Assembly: GCA_965279315.1 (NCBI GenBank)
Contig: OZ257145.1
Span: forward strand, 2,852,001-2,916,000
Length of the DNA stretch: 64,000 nt
Direction: 5' to 3'
From: JAPWJZ01 sp965279315
GTDB lineage: Bacteria > Pseudomonadota > Alphaproteobacteria > Micavibrionales > UBA2020
Below, piece after piece: positions 23,876 to 32,408 of this stretch. The notes under the pieces were generated by a model. That model had not been told where the DNA came from and searched no databases. It saw only the letters and a program-made list of their open reading frames with translations. Numbering within the stretch: the first letter of the stretch is position 1; the number at the start of each line of letters is the position of its first letter. The translations under genes were made by a program, and so were the position numbers.

Positions 23876-24741
23876 ACCGATGTATCCCTGTTGTGAAGCG
23901 CTTTTTTGATCGCGGGCGCCAGCGCCACGCCGATGATGATGAGGCCGATGCAAAGCGCCGCGACGAGCGACAGGTTCAGCAGGAAATCCATTTCGCCGCT
24001 GGTGTCCGTCGCCGGGTCCGCGATGGTGGCGGGGACGGCGCCGCCATTGGCGGCCAGCGTCCGGCGCGCATATTCCTTGGCGGCTTCCTTGACGAATTCG
24101 TTGTCCTCCGCGCCGGCGTATTGCGAATAGACGCTGTAGATCAACGCCTTGTTTTTCACGTTCAGCGCCGACATCGAAATCGCGATCGGGATATCCACCT
24201 GCTGGCCGTCCGGCGTTTTCATGCCGATATTGGCGAGCATCGAGATGCCGATGGCGTTATCGAGGTTCATGAACGCGCCGAAGCTTTTGGATTCGCCGAT
24301 GCTGACCTGTGCCGCGCTGCCCTTGTTGATGTTGTCGAGCATTTCCTGCGCGGCGGCATCGGCATTCAGCACGCCGCCCGTTTCGCGGATGATCGCTTCC
24401 TTGAAGATATCGAAATCTTTCTGGTCCTTGATCGTCACGTCGGATTTGGTGGTCTGCACCAGAATATAACGCTTGATGCCGGAGGCGGGATTTTCCTCCA
24501 TCGCCTTCAGGTCCTTGAACGACAGGTAGACCGCCAGCAGGCGGTTTTCCGGCGGCACGAACTGCTTCACCAGCTTGTCGAATTCGGGGTTCTTGCCGTA
24601 GCGTTCCTCGAACCCCAATAAATTCGGCAGCGCGATTTCCTGGTCGCCGACAAACGAATTGCGCGCGACCGTTTCATCATCCGCCCGTGCAGGCATGGCG
24701 AAGGCCATCACGAAAACAAGTGCGAGAAGGATATGTTTCAA
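23872..24741 (-). CDS. Membrane-anchored periplasmic hypothetical protein
   Basis: A 289-residue protein with an N-terminal signal peptide (MKHILLALVFVMAFAMPARA) and a C-terminal membrane helix (about 256-277, LSLVAALCIGLIIIGVALAP) followed by a short basic tail. The periplasmic domain has no cysteines and contains RYGKNPEFDKLVKQFVPPEN. I do not recognise the family. The start is TTG at 24741, which overlaps the stop of the histidine phosphatase upstream (TTGA). The coupling to three phosphatase genes and a lipoprotein suggests a shared envelope role. Confidence 0.75.
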   Translation of the reverse strand: MKHILLALVFVMAFAMPARADDETVARNSFVGDQEIALPNLLGFEERYGKNPEFDKLVKQFVPPENRLLAVYLSFKDLKAMEENPASGIKRYILVQTTKSDVTIKDQKDFDIFKEAIIRETGGVLNADAAAQEMLDNINKGSAAQVSIGESKSFGAFMNLDNAIGISMLANIGMKTPDGQQVDIPIAISMSALNVKNKALIYSVYSQYAGAEDNEFVKEAAKEYARRTLAANGGAVPATIADPATDTSGEMDFLLNLSLVAALCIGLIIIGVALAPAIKKALHNRDTSV

Positions 24742-25412
24742 GGCTTGGGTCCGTTATTTGCGGGTTTTGCGGGCTTTGGCTGCACCTGATAATGGTTCAC
24801 CAGCTTGCCGTCTTCGTATTCATACACGACCGGCGCCGCGTTCGGCACGCGCTGGCGGTTCGACCAGATATCTTCGGTGGGCACGGGCTTTGTGCCGATG
24901 GCGATTTCAAAGGCGACCATGATGCCGGAATGGGACGCGACCAGAACCGTTTCACCGCGCTCCAGCCGCGGCACGATTTCCTCGTCATAGAATTTTTTCG
25001 TGCGCGCGACCATTTGCTCGTCGCTCTCCCCGTTCGGCAGCGCGATATTGTAGGCGCGCGGGTAATTCAGGATTTCGGGATCGGTCAGCTTGTTCCGCGC
25101 CGTGAAATCGCCGGAGTCACCCTCGACGATCTCGATGCGTTTTTCGATGTTCCATGTGCCGTCGGGATTTTTCAGGTGGTCATTGCTGCCGGAGCTTTCC
25201 AGCGCGATCGCCGCCGTGTTGAAAGCACGCTGCAGGGTCGAGGCATAGGCCTTGTCGAAAACGAATTCACTGATAAGGCTGCCCGCCTCCCGTGCCTGTT
25301 CCTCACCCGTTTCGGTCAGGGGGATATCGTGCAGGCCGGTCATGAAATGTTTTTTGTTGTATTCCGTCTGTCCGTGACGGAACAGGACGAGCGTGCCTTT
25401 GGTCTTGGTCAT
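24738..25412 (-). CDS. Histidine phosphatase / phosphoglycerate mutase-like protein (paralogue 1)
   Basis: A 224-residue member of the histidine phosphatase superfamily. Catalytic motif LFRHGQTEYN carries the phospho-accepting His, and VASHSGIM near residue 160 has the second His. LPNGESDEQM carries the acidic catalytic residue. The C-terminal tail is Pro/Lys-rich. GpmA-like features are present, but the region that defines true phosphoglycerate mutases (long substrate loop) differs from the gpmA at 27923, so the substrate is unknown. I start at ATG 25412; a TTG at 25442 is an alternative. Overlaps the next gene by TTGA. Confidence 0.85.
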   Translation of the reverse strand: MTKTKGTLVLFRHGQTEYNKKHFMTGLHDIPLTETGEEQAREAGSLISEFVFDKAYASTLQRAFNTAAIALESSGSNDHLKNPDGTWNIEKRIEIVEGDSGDFTARNKLTDPEILNYPRAYNIALPNGESDEQMVARTKKFYDEEIVPRLERGETVLVASHSGIMVAFEIAIGTKPVPTEDIWSNRQRVPNAAPVVYEYEDGKLVNHYQVQPKPAKPANNGPKP

Positions 25413-25450
25413 GCCTGAAGCCTTTTTGATTGGTTCAGGCAAATATAGCG

Positions 25451-26140
25451 TTATGGTTTCGGTTTGGAAACACCCGATTTCGGCGGCTGGAACGCTGCGG
25501 GAACCTTGGTATTTTCCAGCTGGTGATGGTCGGTCATGATGCCGTTTTCGTATTCGAAGATGATCGGGGTCGCATTCGCGATGCGATGGCCCGATCCCCA
25601 GATTCCCTTTTTCGGGTCGGGAATTTCGAGGCCCATCACGACATCGAACGCATGCACGATTCCCGCATGTGCGGCGACCAGTACCGTCTCGCCCCGCTCA
25701 ACGCGCGGCAGGATTTCGTTGCGGTAAAATTTCTCGACGCGCTGCACCACCTGCCAGTCGCTTTCGCCATTCGGCAGCGGCGTGATGTAGCTGCGCAGGT
25801 AACCCGTAATGCGCGGGTCATCCATATGCATGCCCGTGAAATCGCCGGCGTCGCTTTCCATGATGACGGGGGATTGTTCGATCTCCCACACGCCATTTTT
25901 GTTGAGATGCGCGTTGTTTGCGGATGTTTCGAGCGCAAGCACGGCAGTATTAAATGCGCGGCTGAGCGTCGATGAATAAACCTTGTCAAACGCCAACGCA
26001 CCGAGGCACAGCCCCGCTTCACGCGCCTGTTCTTCGCCGAGCGGCGTCAGCGGTGCGTCCGCCTGCCCCGTCATCAAATGCTGTTCGTTATATGTCGTTT
26101 GCCCGTGCCGGATCAGCACGAGTTTGCCCTTGATCGTCAT
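25451..26140 (-). CDS. Histidine phosphatase / phosphoglycerate mutase-like protein (paralogue 2)
   Basis: A 229-residue close relative of the neighbouring paralogues. Motifs LIRHGQTTYN, LMTGQADAPLTPLGEEQAREAG, LPNGESDWQVV and VAAHAGIVHAF contain both catalytic histidines. The Pro/Lys-rich tail is shared with paralogue 1. Upstream (26141-26391) lie a truncated phosphatase tail and 150 bases with no gene, so the former operon link to paralogue 3 is broken. It is probably active but its substrate is unknown. Confidence 0.85.
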   Translation of the reverse strand: MTIKGKLVLIRHGQTTYNEQHLMTGQADAPLTPLGEEQAREAGLCLGALAFDKVYSSTLSRAFNTAVLALETSANNAHLNKNGVWEIEQSPVIMESDAGDFTGMHMDDPRITGYLRSYITPLPNGESDWQVVQRVEKFYRNEILPRVERGETVLVAAHAGIVHAFDVVMGLEIPDPKKGIWGSGHRIANATPIIFEYENGIMTDHHQLENTKVPAAFQPPKSGVSKPKP

Positions 26141-26284
26141 TTTATCTGTGCCTTAGTCTTTTTCTTGATTATGGGCAATGTAACAGGTTTTCCTGCATAA
26201 TGGAATACGGAAAACAATAATTTTAAGCCATTGATATTACGTGTTACTTTTATGCCACTGGAAAGGTAAGGCCTTCAAATATCA

Positions 26285-26380
26285 GGGCAACATCCCGCCC
26301 GCCTTAGGCAGCTTCGGCGGTGTGTTCTAGTTGGCCACTTCGAGTTCTTGGGGTTGTCGAGGCGGTATTGCGAACCGGGT
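26285..26380 (-). pseudogene. Broken C-terminal tail of a histidine phosphatase paralogue
   Basis: On the minus strand this stretch reads as the end of paralogue 3 (YRLDNP, ELEVAN, PPKLPKAGG) but carries a one-base deletion after the AACCCC codons and an in-frame TAG where the intact gene has CAG. The intact counterpart is at 27229-27315. It is a decayed duplicate and marks the left border of the inserted gene at 26392-27177. Confidence 0.75.
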
Positions 26381-26391
26381 AGAAAAGATTT

Positions 26392-27177
26392 TTAGCCCGA
26401 CGCCCACTCTATTTTATCAAATACTAAATTTTTGACCGCGATATCCGGAGCAGCACCACGAATGAGGTCAAGAAGTTGCCTCTTCATTATCTGAAAGGGC
26501 TGTGATCCCGAGTGGTCTTGCTGATGAATTTGTTCAGAGGCGTTGTCTAAAACTTTTGTTATCTGCGGCACAAGAGTTTGAAATAGTATTTGGTCCTCTT
26601 CCGTTTCCAGTTGAACTCTAAGTGACACTTTCCATGGACGTAATTTTTCAGGTGTGTTCGATGGTATTATGAATGCGGGAATGGAAACAAAAAATCCGTT
26701 ATTAAAAGATATCCATGAAACTTCCTGAGAGTTGGGCTGACACTCTAGGATTGGTAGCTCCGGCGCGCTTTCTAATGCTAAAATCACCTTTTTTTGTGTC
26801 AGATTAGCCAGAAAATGCATGAAGCCGACAATAGATTTTAAGTCATCTGCACAGGTCATCTCGTCTGGTGATAAATCAAACTCGATTTGGGAAGCATCAT
26901 CCTTTGAGCCAAAAAAGTGACAACAAATTAAGAATTTTCCGATGGTGAAGGTAAGCATCGGACTTAAATGGGCACGTTTCTCAAAAATCTTTTCTACGCA
27001 ATCCGGTATTTCAGTTGCCACGTTATCTTCGGTGTATATGGGCTGAGGGTCGAATCGCAGGATGGCGTCGAGGACTTTATTCCAAAGCTCTAGGTCTGTA
27101 TCGAAGACATAGATATCCCGCAGTCCTCCATCATACACGAAGTCAAGACTAGCGATTTTTTCCCAATCCAATGTCAT
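26392..27177 (-). CDS. Hypothetical protein, lower GC, inserted in the phosphatase operon
   Basis: A 261-residue protein I cannot assign. It is acidic, has no signal peptide or membrane segment, and opens DWEKIASLDFVYDGGLRDIY. The base composition is visibly more AT-rich than the neighbours, with different codon use. The gene sits between phosphatase paralogues 2 and 3 and is flanked on its 3' side by a broken copy of the tail of paralogue 3, as if it arrived with a duplicated gene end. This points to horizontal acquisition. The start ATG at 27177 is 45 bases after the stop of paralogue 3, so it can use that transcript. Confidence 0.7.
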   Translation of the reverse strand: MTLDWEKIASLDFVYDGGLRDIYVFDTDLELWNKVLDAILRFDPQPIYTEDNVATEIPDCVEKIFEKRAHLSPMLTFTIGKFLICCHFFGSKDDASQIEFDLSPDEMTCADDLKSIVGFMHFLANLTQKKVILALESAPELPILECQPNSQEVSWISFNNGFFVSIPAFIIPSNTPEKLRPWKVSLRVQLETEEDQILFQTLVPQITKVLDNASEQIHQQDHSGSQPFQIMKRQLLDLIRGAAPDIAVKNLVFDKIEWASG

Positions 27178-27222
27178 ACGGCGGCATCGCCTTTGGTGGC
27201 TTTTAGGAACATGCCCCGAGAT

Positions 27223-27930
27223 TTAAGGAGAAACGCCGCCAGCCTTCGGCGGTTTCGGGGGCTTGTTCTGGTTGGCGGCCTCGAGTTCTTTGGGGTTGTC
27301 GAGGCGGTAGTGGCGCACCAGTTTGCCGTCTTCATATTCGGCAACCGTTGGCGTTGCGTTCGGCACGCGTGCCTTTTTCGTCCATCCTGCGTTGTCGGGC
27401 TGCGGTTGTTCCTGAAAACCCAGCACGATGTCGAATGCGCGCATGATGCCGGAATGCGAAACGACCAATACCGTTTCACCGCGCGCGAGGCGCGGCTGCA
27501 CTTCGGCATCGAAAAATTTCTGCACGCGGTCGACGACCTGCTGGTCGCTTTCGCCACCCGGCAGCGGCGTATCGAAGCGGCGGCCGTAATTCAAAATCTC
27601 CGGATCGGTCTTGTGGTTGCGCCCCGTAAAATCGCCGGTATGCAGTTCCGCGATTTCGGCGCGCTGCTCCACATCGTATTTGCCGTCTTTCAGCAGATGC
27701 GCCTGGTTGCCCGCGGTTTCCAGCGCGAGCGCCGCCGTGTTGAACGCGCGGCCGAGGTTGGAGGCGTAAGCCTTGTCGAACTGGAACACGCTGATCACGC
27801 GCCCGGCTTCCCGCGCCTGTTCCTCCCCCGTCGCGTTCAGCGGAATATCGCGCTGGCCGGTCATGAGGTGCTGGACGTTGTAATCGGTTTGTCCGTGGCG
27901 GAGGATGACGAGGGTGCCTTTGTTAGCCAT
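27223..27930 (-). CDS. Histidine phosphatase / phosphoglycerate mutase-like protein (paralogue 3)
   Basis: A 235-residue protein from ATG 27930. Motifs ILRHGQTDYN, MTGQRDIPLNATGEEQAREA, LPGGESDQQV and VVSHSGIM give the catalytic His pair and acid. The C-terminal tail (NQNKPPKPPKAGGVSP) is Pro/Lys-rich as in the other paralogues. It overlaps the end of gpmA by eight bases, a tight translational link. A broken copy of its tail lies at 26285. It may be the source of the neighbouring duplicates, but sequence divergence makes recent duplication unlikely. Confidence 0.87.
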   Translation of the reverse strand: MANKGTLVILRHGQTDYNVQHLMTGQRDIPLNATGEEQAREAGRVISVFQFDKAYASNLGRAFNTAALALETAGNQAHLLKDGKYDVEQRAEIAELHTGDFTGRNHKTDPEILNYGRRFDTPLPGGESDQQVVDRVQKFFDAEVQPRLARGETVLVVSHSGIMRAFDIVLGFQEQPQPDNAGWTKKARVPNATPTVAEYEDGKLVRHYRLDNPKELEAANQNKPPKPPKAGGVSP

Positions 27931-28540
27931 TCGCTGCTTTCTTGATGAAGTAATTCTTTTGCTTCTGCGCCTTGTCCATTTCGAACACCAGCGGCACGCC
28001 GGTCGGGATTTCCGCGCTGTTGATGTTTTCGGGCGTGTTTTCCTCGAGGATGATGAGCATCGCGCGGAGCGTGTTGCCATGCGCTGCCACCAGCACGTTT
28101 TTGCCTTCCTTCAGCAGCGGCTCGATATGCGCCTTGTAATACGGGCGCACGCGGTCAACCACATCCTTCAGGCTTTCGCCGTTGGGGGGCTGCACGTCAT
28201 AGGAACGGCGCCAGATATGCACCTGCTCCTCGCCGAATTTTTTGCGCATCTCGTCCTTGTTCAGGCCGGTGAGGTCGCCGTAGTCGCGCTCGCGCAGGTC
28301 GTCGTCCTTGATGAAATCATGCTGCTGGCCTGCCTCTTTCATCGCAAGCGATGCGGTGTTGTAGGCGCGTTTCAGGGTGGAAGTGAAGACAGCGTCGAAC
28401 TTGATGTTCTTCAGCGACTGGCCGGCGGATTTCGCTTCCTCGATGCCGGTTGCGCTCAGGTCAACATCGGTGAAGCCGGTGAATTTGTTTTCCTTGTTCC
28501 ATTCGCTTTCGCCATGGCGGAGCAGTACGAGGTAATTCAT
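27923..28540 (-). CDS. gpmA: 2,3-bisphosphoglycerate-dependent phosphoglycerate mutase
   Basis: GpmA interconverts 3- and 2-phosphoglycerate in glycolysis. The 205 residues include the phospho-His motif LLRHGESEWN, the signature LRERDYGDLTGLNKDEM with the substrate-binding residues, RSYDVQPPNGESLKDVV and VAAHGNTLRAML. It is shorter than E. coli GpmA (250 aa), as in alphaproteobacteria. It is the first gene of the minus-strand operon, followed by the three related phosphatases. The MITE-like repeat copy 2 lies upstream, and the promoter must be in the 120 bases between 28541 and 28664. Confidence 0.93.
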   Translation of the reverse strand: MNYLVLLRHGESEWNKENKFTGFTDVDLSATGIEEAKSAGQSLKNIKFDAVFTSTLKRAYNTASLAMKEAGQQHDFIKDDDLRERDYGDLTGLNKDEMRKKFGEEQVHIWRRSYDVQPPNGESLKDVVDRVRPYYKAHIEPLLKEGKNVLVAAHGNTLRAMLIILEENTPENINSAEIPTGVPLVFEMDKAQKQKNYFIKKAANG

Positions 28541-28663
28541 TTTCAGGCCTCTTTTTCCAATGTTGTAAAGTTATGGTATATGCCGGACGGGTGTTTGACA
28601 ACCTCAATCTGGCCGCTTTTTAACTAGCCAAATTCCCGTTGAATCACAACGACAATCGGGACA

Positions 28664-28832
28664 TTTCCCCACGAATGAACACGAATAAACACGAATGCGC
28701 GCCGCAGGCAATAAAGCATTGCACGCGGAGATCCGGAGGTCCGGAGGAGAAAGAAAGCCTGCGGCGCTACTTTCTTCTCCGGACCTCCGGATCTCCGCGT
28801 AAAAACTCTTCGCTTATTCGCGTTTAATCGTG
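28664..28832. repeat. MITE-like palindromic element, copy 2
   Basis: A 169-bp element similar to copy 1 at 13014. Left arm at 28723-28746 pairs perfectly over 24 bases with 28777-28800, and the stem is extended by AAGAAAG (28751-28757) with CTTTCTT (28770-28776) after a 4-base bulge; the loop holds CCTGCGGCGCT. The outer ends, CACGAATGAACACGAATAAA and the reverse complement of TTTAATCGTG, form imperfect terminal inverted repeats. Where copy 1 has GGTTCGG with CCGAACC, copy 2 has GGTCCGG with CCGGACC: a paired base change that keeps the stem. Confidence 0.88.
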
Positions 28833-28839
28833 AGCCAAA

Positions 28840-29889
28840 TTATTTCGCGACAATCGGTTTCCGGTATTTCGTTTTATACCGCTTGGCGAATTCCAGCGCG
28901 GGGCGTTCCAGCAGGAAATAGGAGAGACTGGCGGTGATGAGCGTCAGGACAATCGTGACCGGCAGCGTCACCGTCCAGTCGCGCCCGACAATCGTGTAGG
29001 CGGCAATCGGGTAATGATAAAGATAGATGCCGTAGGATATCCGCCCCAGATAGGCCGGCACGCGGCTGCCCAGCAATTTCACCGCCGCATTCGCATGATC
29101 GGTCATCACGGCATAGATCAGCAAAGCCGTGAAAATTTCCGTGACCGTCACGCCCAGCGCGAAAGACCACGATATGCGCGGCACCGCCGTCCACAGGCAG
29201 AGCAAAAACAGCCCGAAGAAAACGGCGAGCGGGATTTTGTAATCCGGCAGTTTGCCCCCGCCCTGCAAAAACGCCGCCACAAAACCGCCGAGGATCAGCC
29301 CGCTGATGCGGTAATCGAACCGCAGGTACAGGGAATCCTTGAAATAGACGCAGCCAACCGCCTTCCACGCCAGCGACAGCAGGAACAGCCCGCCCAGTAT
29401 CTTCGCCAGATGTTTCTTCTTCGCGCTGCGGCACAACAGCAGCAAAACGAAGGGCCAGATGATGTAATAATGCTCCTCGATCGCAATCGACCAGGTGTGC
29501 ATGATGATCGATGTTTTCGGCATCCAGTCGAGCAGCAGCGCGACGTCGGTCAGGTAAAGCGCGGCGATGCCCGCATGGCGGTAATAATTCTGCGCCGCTG
29601 TCGGCGGGATGCCCAGCAAGCCCCAGAACCCGATCAGCACCAGCAGCAATAACAGCAGCAGCGCCGGATACAGGCGGCAGATGCGGCGCAGGTAAAAGAA
29701 CGGCAGGTTGATATGCCCTGTTTCTTCGTATTCCTTCATCAGCAGCGTCGTGATGATAAAACCGCTGAGGACGAAGAATACATCCACCCCCAGATAGCCC
29801 GACCCCATGAATGGCACAGCCGTATGGAACAGCATCACCAGCAGCACGGCGAAGGCGCGGATGCCATCGAGGGCTGGCGTGTATTTCAT
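28840..29889 (-). CDS. Acyltransferase 3 family membrane protein (OafA/YrhL type)
   Basis: A 349-residue inner-membrane protein with about ten hydrophobic segments. The N terminus has LDGIRAFAVLLVMLFHTAVP, carrying the family's conserved Arg and His, then GYLGVDVFFVLSGFIITTLL. Later segments include TWSIAIEEHYYIIWPFVLL with the conserved Glu pair. The family O-acylates polysaccharides, lipopolysaccharide or peptidoglycan. No polysaccharide cluster is nearby, so the target is unknown. It has no SGNH extension. It ends just before the repeat at 28832. Confidence 0.88.
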   Translation of the reverse strand: MKYTPALDGIRAFAVLLVMLFHTAVPFMGSGYLGVDVFFVLSGFIITTLLMKEYEETGHINLPFFYLRRICRLYPALLLLLLLVLIGFWGLLGIPPTAAQNYYRHAGIAALYLTDVALLLDWMPKTSIIMHTWSIAIEEHYYIIWPFVLLLLCRSAKKKHLAKILGGLFLLSLAWKAVGCVYFKDSLYLRFDYRISGLILGGFVAAFLQGGGKLPDYKIPLAVFFGLFLLCLWTAVPRISWSFALGVTVTEIFTALLIYAVMTDHANAAVKLLGSRVPAYLGRISYGIYLYHYPIAAYTIVGRDWTVTLPVTIVLTLITASLSYFLLERPALEFAKRYKTKYRKPIVAK

Positions 29890-30085
29890 GGAAGGGTTTT
29901 CTCCAGGGCTGGCGGCTTGTCTTTTCCGGACAAGTTTAGCGAAGGAAACGGCAGGCTGAACGCAATTTTTGCAGTTTTCACCGGATATAGGGTTTTAGTT
30001 TACATATCTAGGCCATTTGGCTTTGACTTTCATCGGTATTAATGCGATTTATTCAATCGAAAATAAGGTGAAAAAGTAAGTAAAA

Positions 30086-30117
30086 GCCCCTTTTAGCAAT
30101 CCTTATTGGCAAGGGGC
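30086..30117 (+). promoter_or_regulatory. pnp leader hairpin
   Basis: GCCCCTT (30086-30092) pairs with AAGGGGC (30111-30117), and GCAAT (30096-30100) with ATTGGC inside. The structure is about 20 bases upstream of pnp. In E. coli a leader hairpin cut by RNase III lets PNPase repress itself; a similar role here is inferred. A possible -35 TTGACT lies at 30023-30028. Confidence 0.55.
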
Positions 30118-30136
30118 GAATGTAAAGGAAAGACGA

Positions 30137-32275
30137 ATGTTCAATATCACGAAAAAAGAAATTAACTGGGCAGGCAAGAAACTGTCCTTTGAAACGGGCC
30201 GCATTGCCCGTCAGGCCGATGGCGCAGTCCTCGTGACCTATGGCGACACGACCGTGCTGGTGACTGCGGTCGCCGCGAAAACGGCAAAAGCGGGCCAGGA
30301 CTTCTTCCCGCTGTCCGTCCACTACCAGGAAAAATACTTCGCAGCCGGCAAGATCCCCGGCGGCTTCTTCAAGCGCGAAGGCAAGCCGACGGAGCGCGAC
30401 ACCCTGATCTCGCGCCTGATCGACCGCCCCATCCGCCCGCTGTTCCCCAAAGGCTTCCTGAACGAAACGCAGATCATCGCGACCGTCCTGTCGTATGACC
30501 AGGTGCATGAGAGCGACATCTCCGCACTCTGCGCGGCTTCCGCGGCGCTCACCATCTCGGGCGTTCCCTTCATGGGCCCCGTGGGTGCTGCCCGCGTCGG
30601 TTACATCAACGACCAGCTGGTGCTGAACCCGACCATCGAGGAAATGAAAAACTCGAAACTCGACCTGATCGTTGCCGGTACCCGCGAAGGCGTGCTGATG
30701 GTTGAATCCGAAGCGCATGAACTTGACGAAGCGAAAATGCTCGAAGCTGTCATGTTCGGCTGGAAAGGCTTCCAGCCCGTCATCGACATGCAGATCGAAC
30801 TGGCCGAAGCCTGCGCGAAAGACGCGTGGATCCTGCCCGAAAAAGCATACGACGAAAAAGCGCTCGAGAAAAAAGTGCATGACCTCGTGGGCGAAGACTT
30901 CAAGGCCGCTTACGCAACCCGCGTGAAGCAGGAACGCGTCGCGAAACTCGACGCCGCCCGCGACAAGGCTGTCGAAGCCCTCGTGCCGAAAGACGACAAA
31001 TCCGGCCCGATCACTTCGGCGCTCATTGAATCGCTGTGCAAGCATGTCGAAGCCGACATCGTGCGCAACGGCATCCTCGACACCGGCAACCGCATCGACG
31101 GCCGCGACACGAAAACCGTCCGCGCCATCGTCTCGGAAGCAGGCTTCCTGCCCCGCGTCCACGGCTCGGCGCTGTTCACCCGCGGCGAAACGCAGGCTGT
31201 GGTTGTCACCACGCTCGGCACCGGCGACGACGAACAGCTGATCGACGGCCTGCATGGCGAATCCCATGAAACCTTCATGCTGCACTACAACTTCCCTCCC
31301 TACTCGGTGGGTGAAGCTGGCCGCATGTCGGGTGCCGGCCGCCGCGAAATCGGCCACGGCAAGCTGGCATGGCGCGCAATCCGCCCCATGCTGCCGGAGA
31401 AAGAAAAATTCCCCTACACCATCCGCGTTGTCTCGGAAGTGACTGAATCGAACGGCTCGTCCTCGATGGCGACCGTTTGCGGCGGCGCGCTGTCCCTGAT
31501 GGATGCGGGCGTTCCCCTGACCCGTCCCGTCGCCGGCATCGCGATGGGCCTGATCAAGGAAGGCTCGAAATTCGCTGTCCTCTCCGACATCCTCGGCGAC
31601 GAAGACCATCTCGGCGACATGGATTTCAAGGTGGCCGGCACCTCGAACGGCATCACCGCGCTTCAGATGGACATCAAGATCACGTCCATCACAGAAGAGA
31701 TCATGAAGATCGCGCTGGCGCAGGCACAACAAGGCCGCCTGCACATCCTGGGCGAAATGGCGAAGGCACTGACGGGCGCGCGCGAAACGCTCAACCAGAA
31801 CGCACCGCAAATCGTGACGATCAAGATCCCGAAAGAGAAGATCCGCGAAGTCATCGGCTCCGGCGGTTCGGTCATCCGCGAGATCACCGAAAAAACCGGC
31901 ACCAAGATCGACATCGAAGACGATGGCACGATCAAGGTCGCGGCTGTCGGCTCCGAAGCGATCCAGAAAGCGCTCGAATGGATCAAGGGCATCACGGCTG
32001 AAGCGGAAGTCGGCCGCGTCTATGACGGCACTGTCGTGAAGGTCGTCGAATTCGGCGCCTTCGTGAACATCATGCCGAAAACGGACGGCCTCGTGCATAT
32101 CTCCGAACTCGCTGCCCGCCGTGTGAAAACGGTGGACGAAGTCGTCAAGGAAGGCGACAAAGTGAAAGTGAAATGCATCGGCATGGAAAAAGGCAAGATC
32201 AAGCTCTCCATGAAAGCCGTTGACCAGAAGACCGGTCAGGACGTTCAGCCCGCACAGCAGCGCGAAGCGTCGTAA
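30137..32275 (+). CDS. pnp: Polyribonucleotide nucleotidyltransferase (PNPase)
   Basis: PNPase degrades RNA from the 3' end by phosphorolysis and joins the RNase E degradosome. The 712-residue protein has two RNase PH domains (about 10-210 and 315-545), with the catalytic region AGRMSGAGRREIGHGKLAWR near 395-414 and MDIKITSITEEIM near 512. A KH domain (about 558-615, PKEKIREVIGSGGSVIREI) and an S1 domain (about 625-695, GTVVKVVEFGAFVNI) follow. The length is canonical. Unlike in many proteobacteria it is separated from rpsO, here by about 10 kb. Confidence 0.98.
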   Translation: MFNITKKEINWAGKKLSFETGRIARQADGAVLVTYGDTTVLVTAVAAKTAKAGQDFFPLSVHYQEKYFAAGKIPGGFFKREGKPTERDTLISRLIDRPIRPLFPKGFLNETQIIATVLSYDQVHESDISALCAASAALTISGVPFMGPVGAARVGYINDQLVLNPTIEEMKNSKLDLIVAGTREGVLMVESEAHELDEAKMLEAVMFGWKGFQPVIDMQIELAEACAKDAWILPEKAYDEKALEKKVHDLVGEDFKAAYATRVKQERVAKLDAARDKAVEALVPKDDKSGPITSALIESLCKHVEADIVRNGILDTGNRIDGRDTKTVRAIVSEAGFLPRVHGSALFTRGETQAVVVTTLGTGDDEQLIDGLHGESHETFMLHYNFPPYSVGEAGRMSGAGRREIGHGKLAWRAIRPMLPEKEKFPYTIRVVSEVTESNGSSSMATVCGGALSLMDAGVPLTRPVAGIAMGLIKEGSKFAVLSDILGDEDHLGDMDFKVAGTSNGITALQMDIKITSITEEIMKIALAQAQQGRLHILGEMAKALTGARETLNQNAPQIVTIKIPKEKIREVIGSGGSVIREITEKTGTKIDIEDDGTIKVAAVGSEAIQKALEWIKGITAEAEVGRVYDGTVVKVVEFGAFVNIMPKTDGLVHISELAARRVKTVDEVVKEGDKVKVKCIGMEKGKIKLSMKAVDQKTGQDVQPAQQREAS

Positions 32276-32298
32276 GACGTTTCCAGCTTAAAAGAATT

Positions 32299-32335
32299 AA
32301 GGGCGTCAGCTTTAAGCTGGCGCCCTTTTTCTTTT
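32299..32335 (+). terminator. Rho-independent terminator after pnp
   Basis: A long stem AAGGGCGTCAGCTT / AAGCTGGCGCCCTT (32299-32312, 32314-32327; one G-T pair) closed by a short AT loop, followed by TTTTCTTTT. Confidence 0.9.
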
Positions 32336-32408
32336 GTAGCCGATGCAGTATTATTTGAAACAACAATCTAAACTATGCTGATTAGCTGACTTAGGATTTT
32401 TTTTTGAA

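Noticed and set aside
28639..28827. A 62-codon frame across the second repeat element
   Set aside because: It translates the inverted repeat (SPRMNTNKHE and RRSGGPEEK-like sequence); such spurious proteins occur wherever similar repeats are annotated.
30053..32098. A 681-codon minus-strand frame antisense to pnp
   Set aside because: Shadow of PNPase, His/Asp-rich composition, no domain or start signal.
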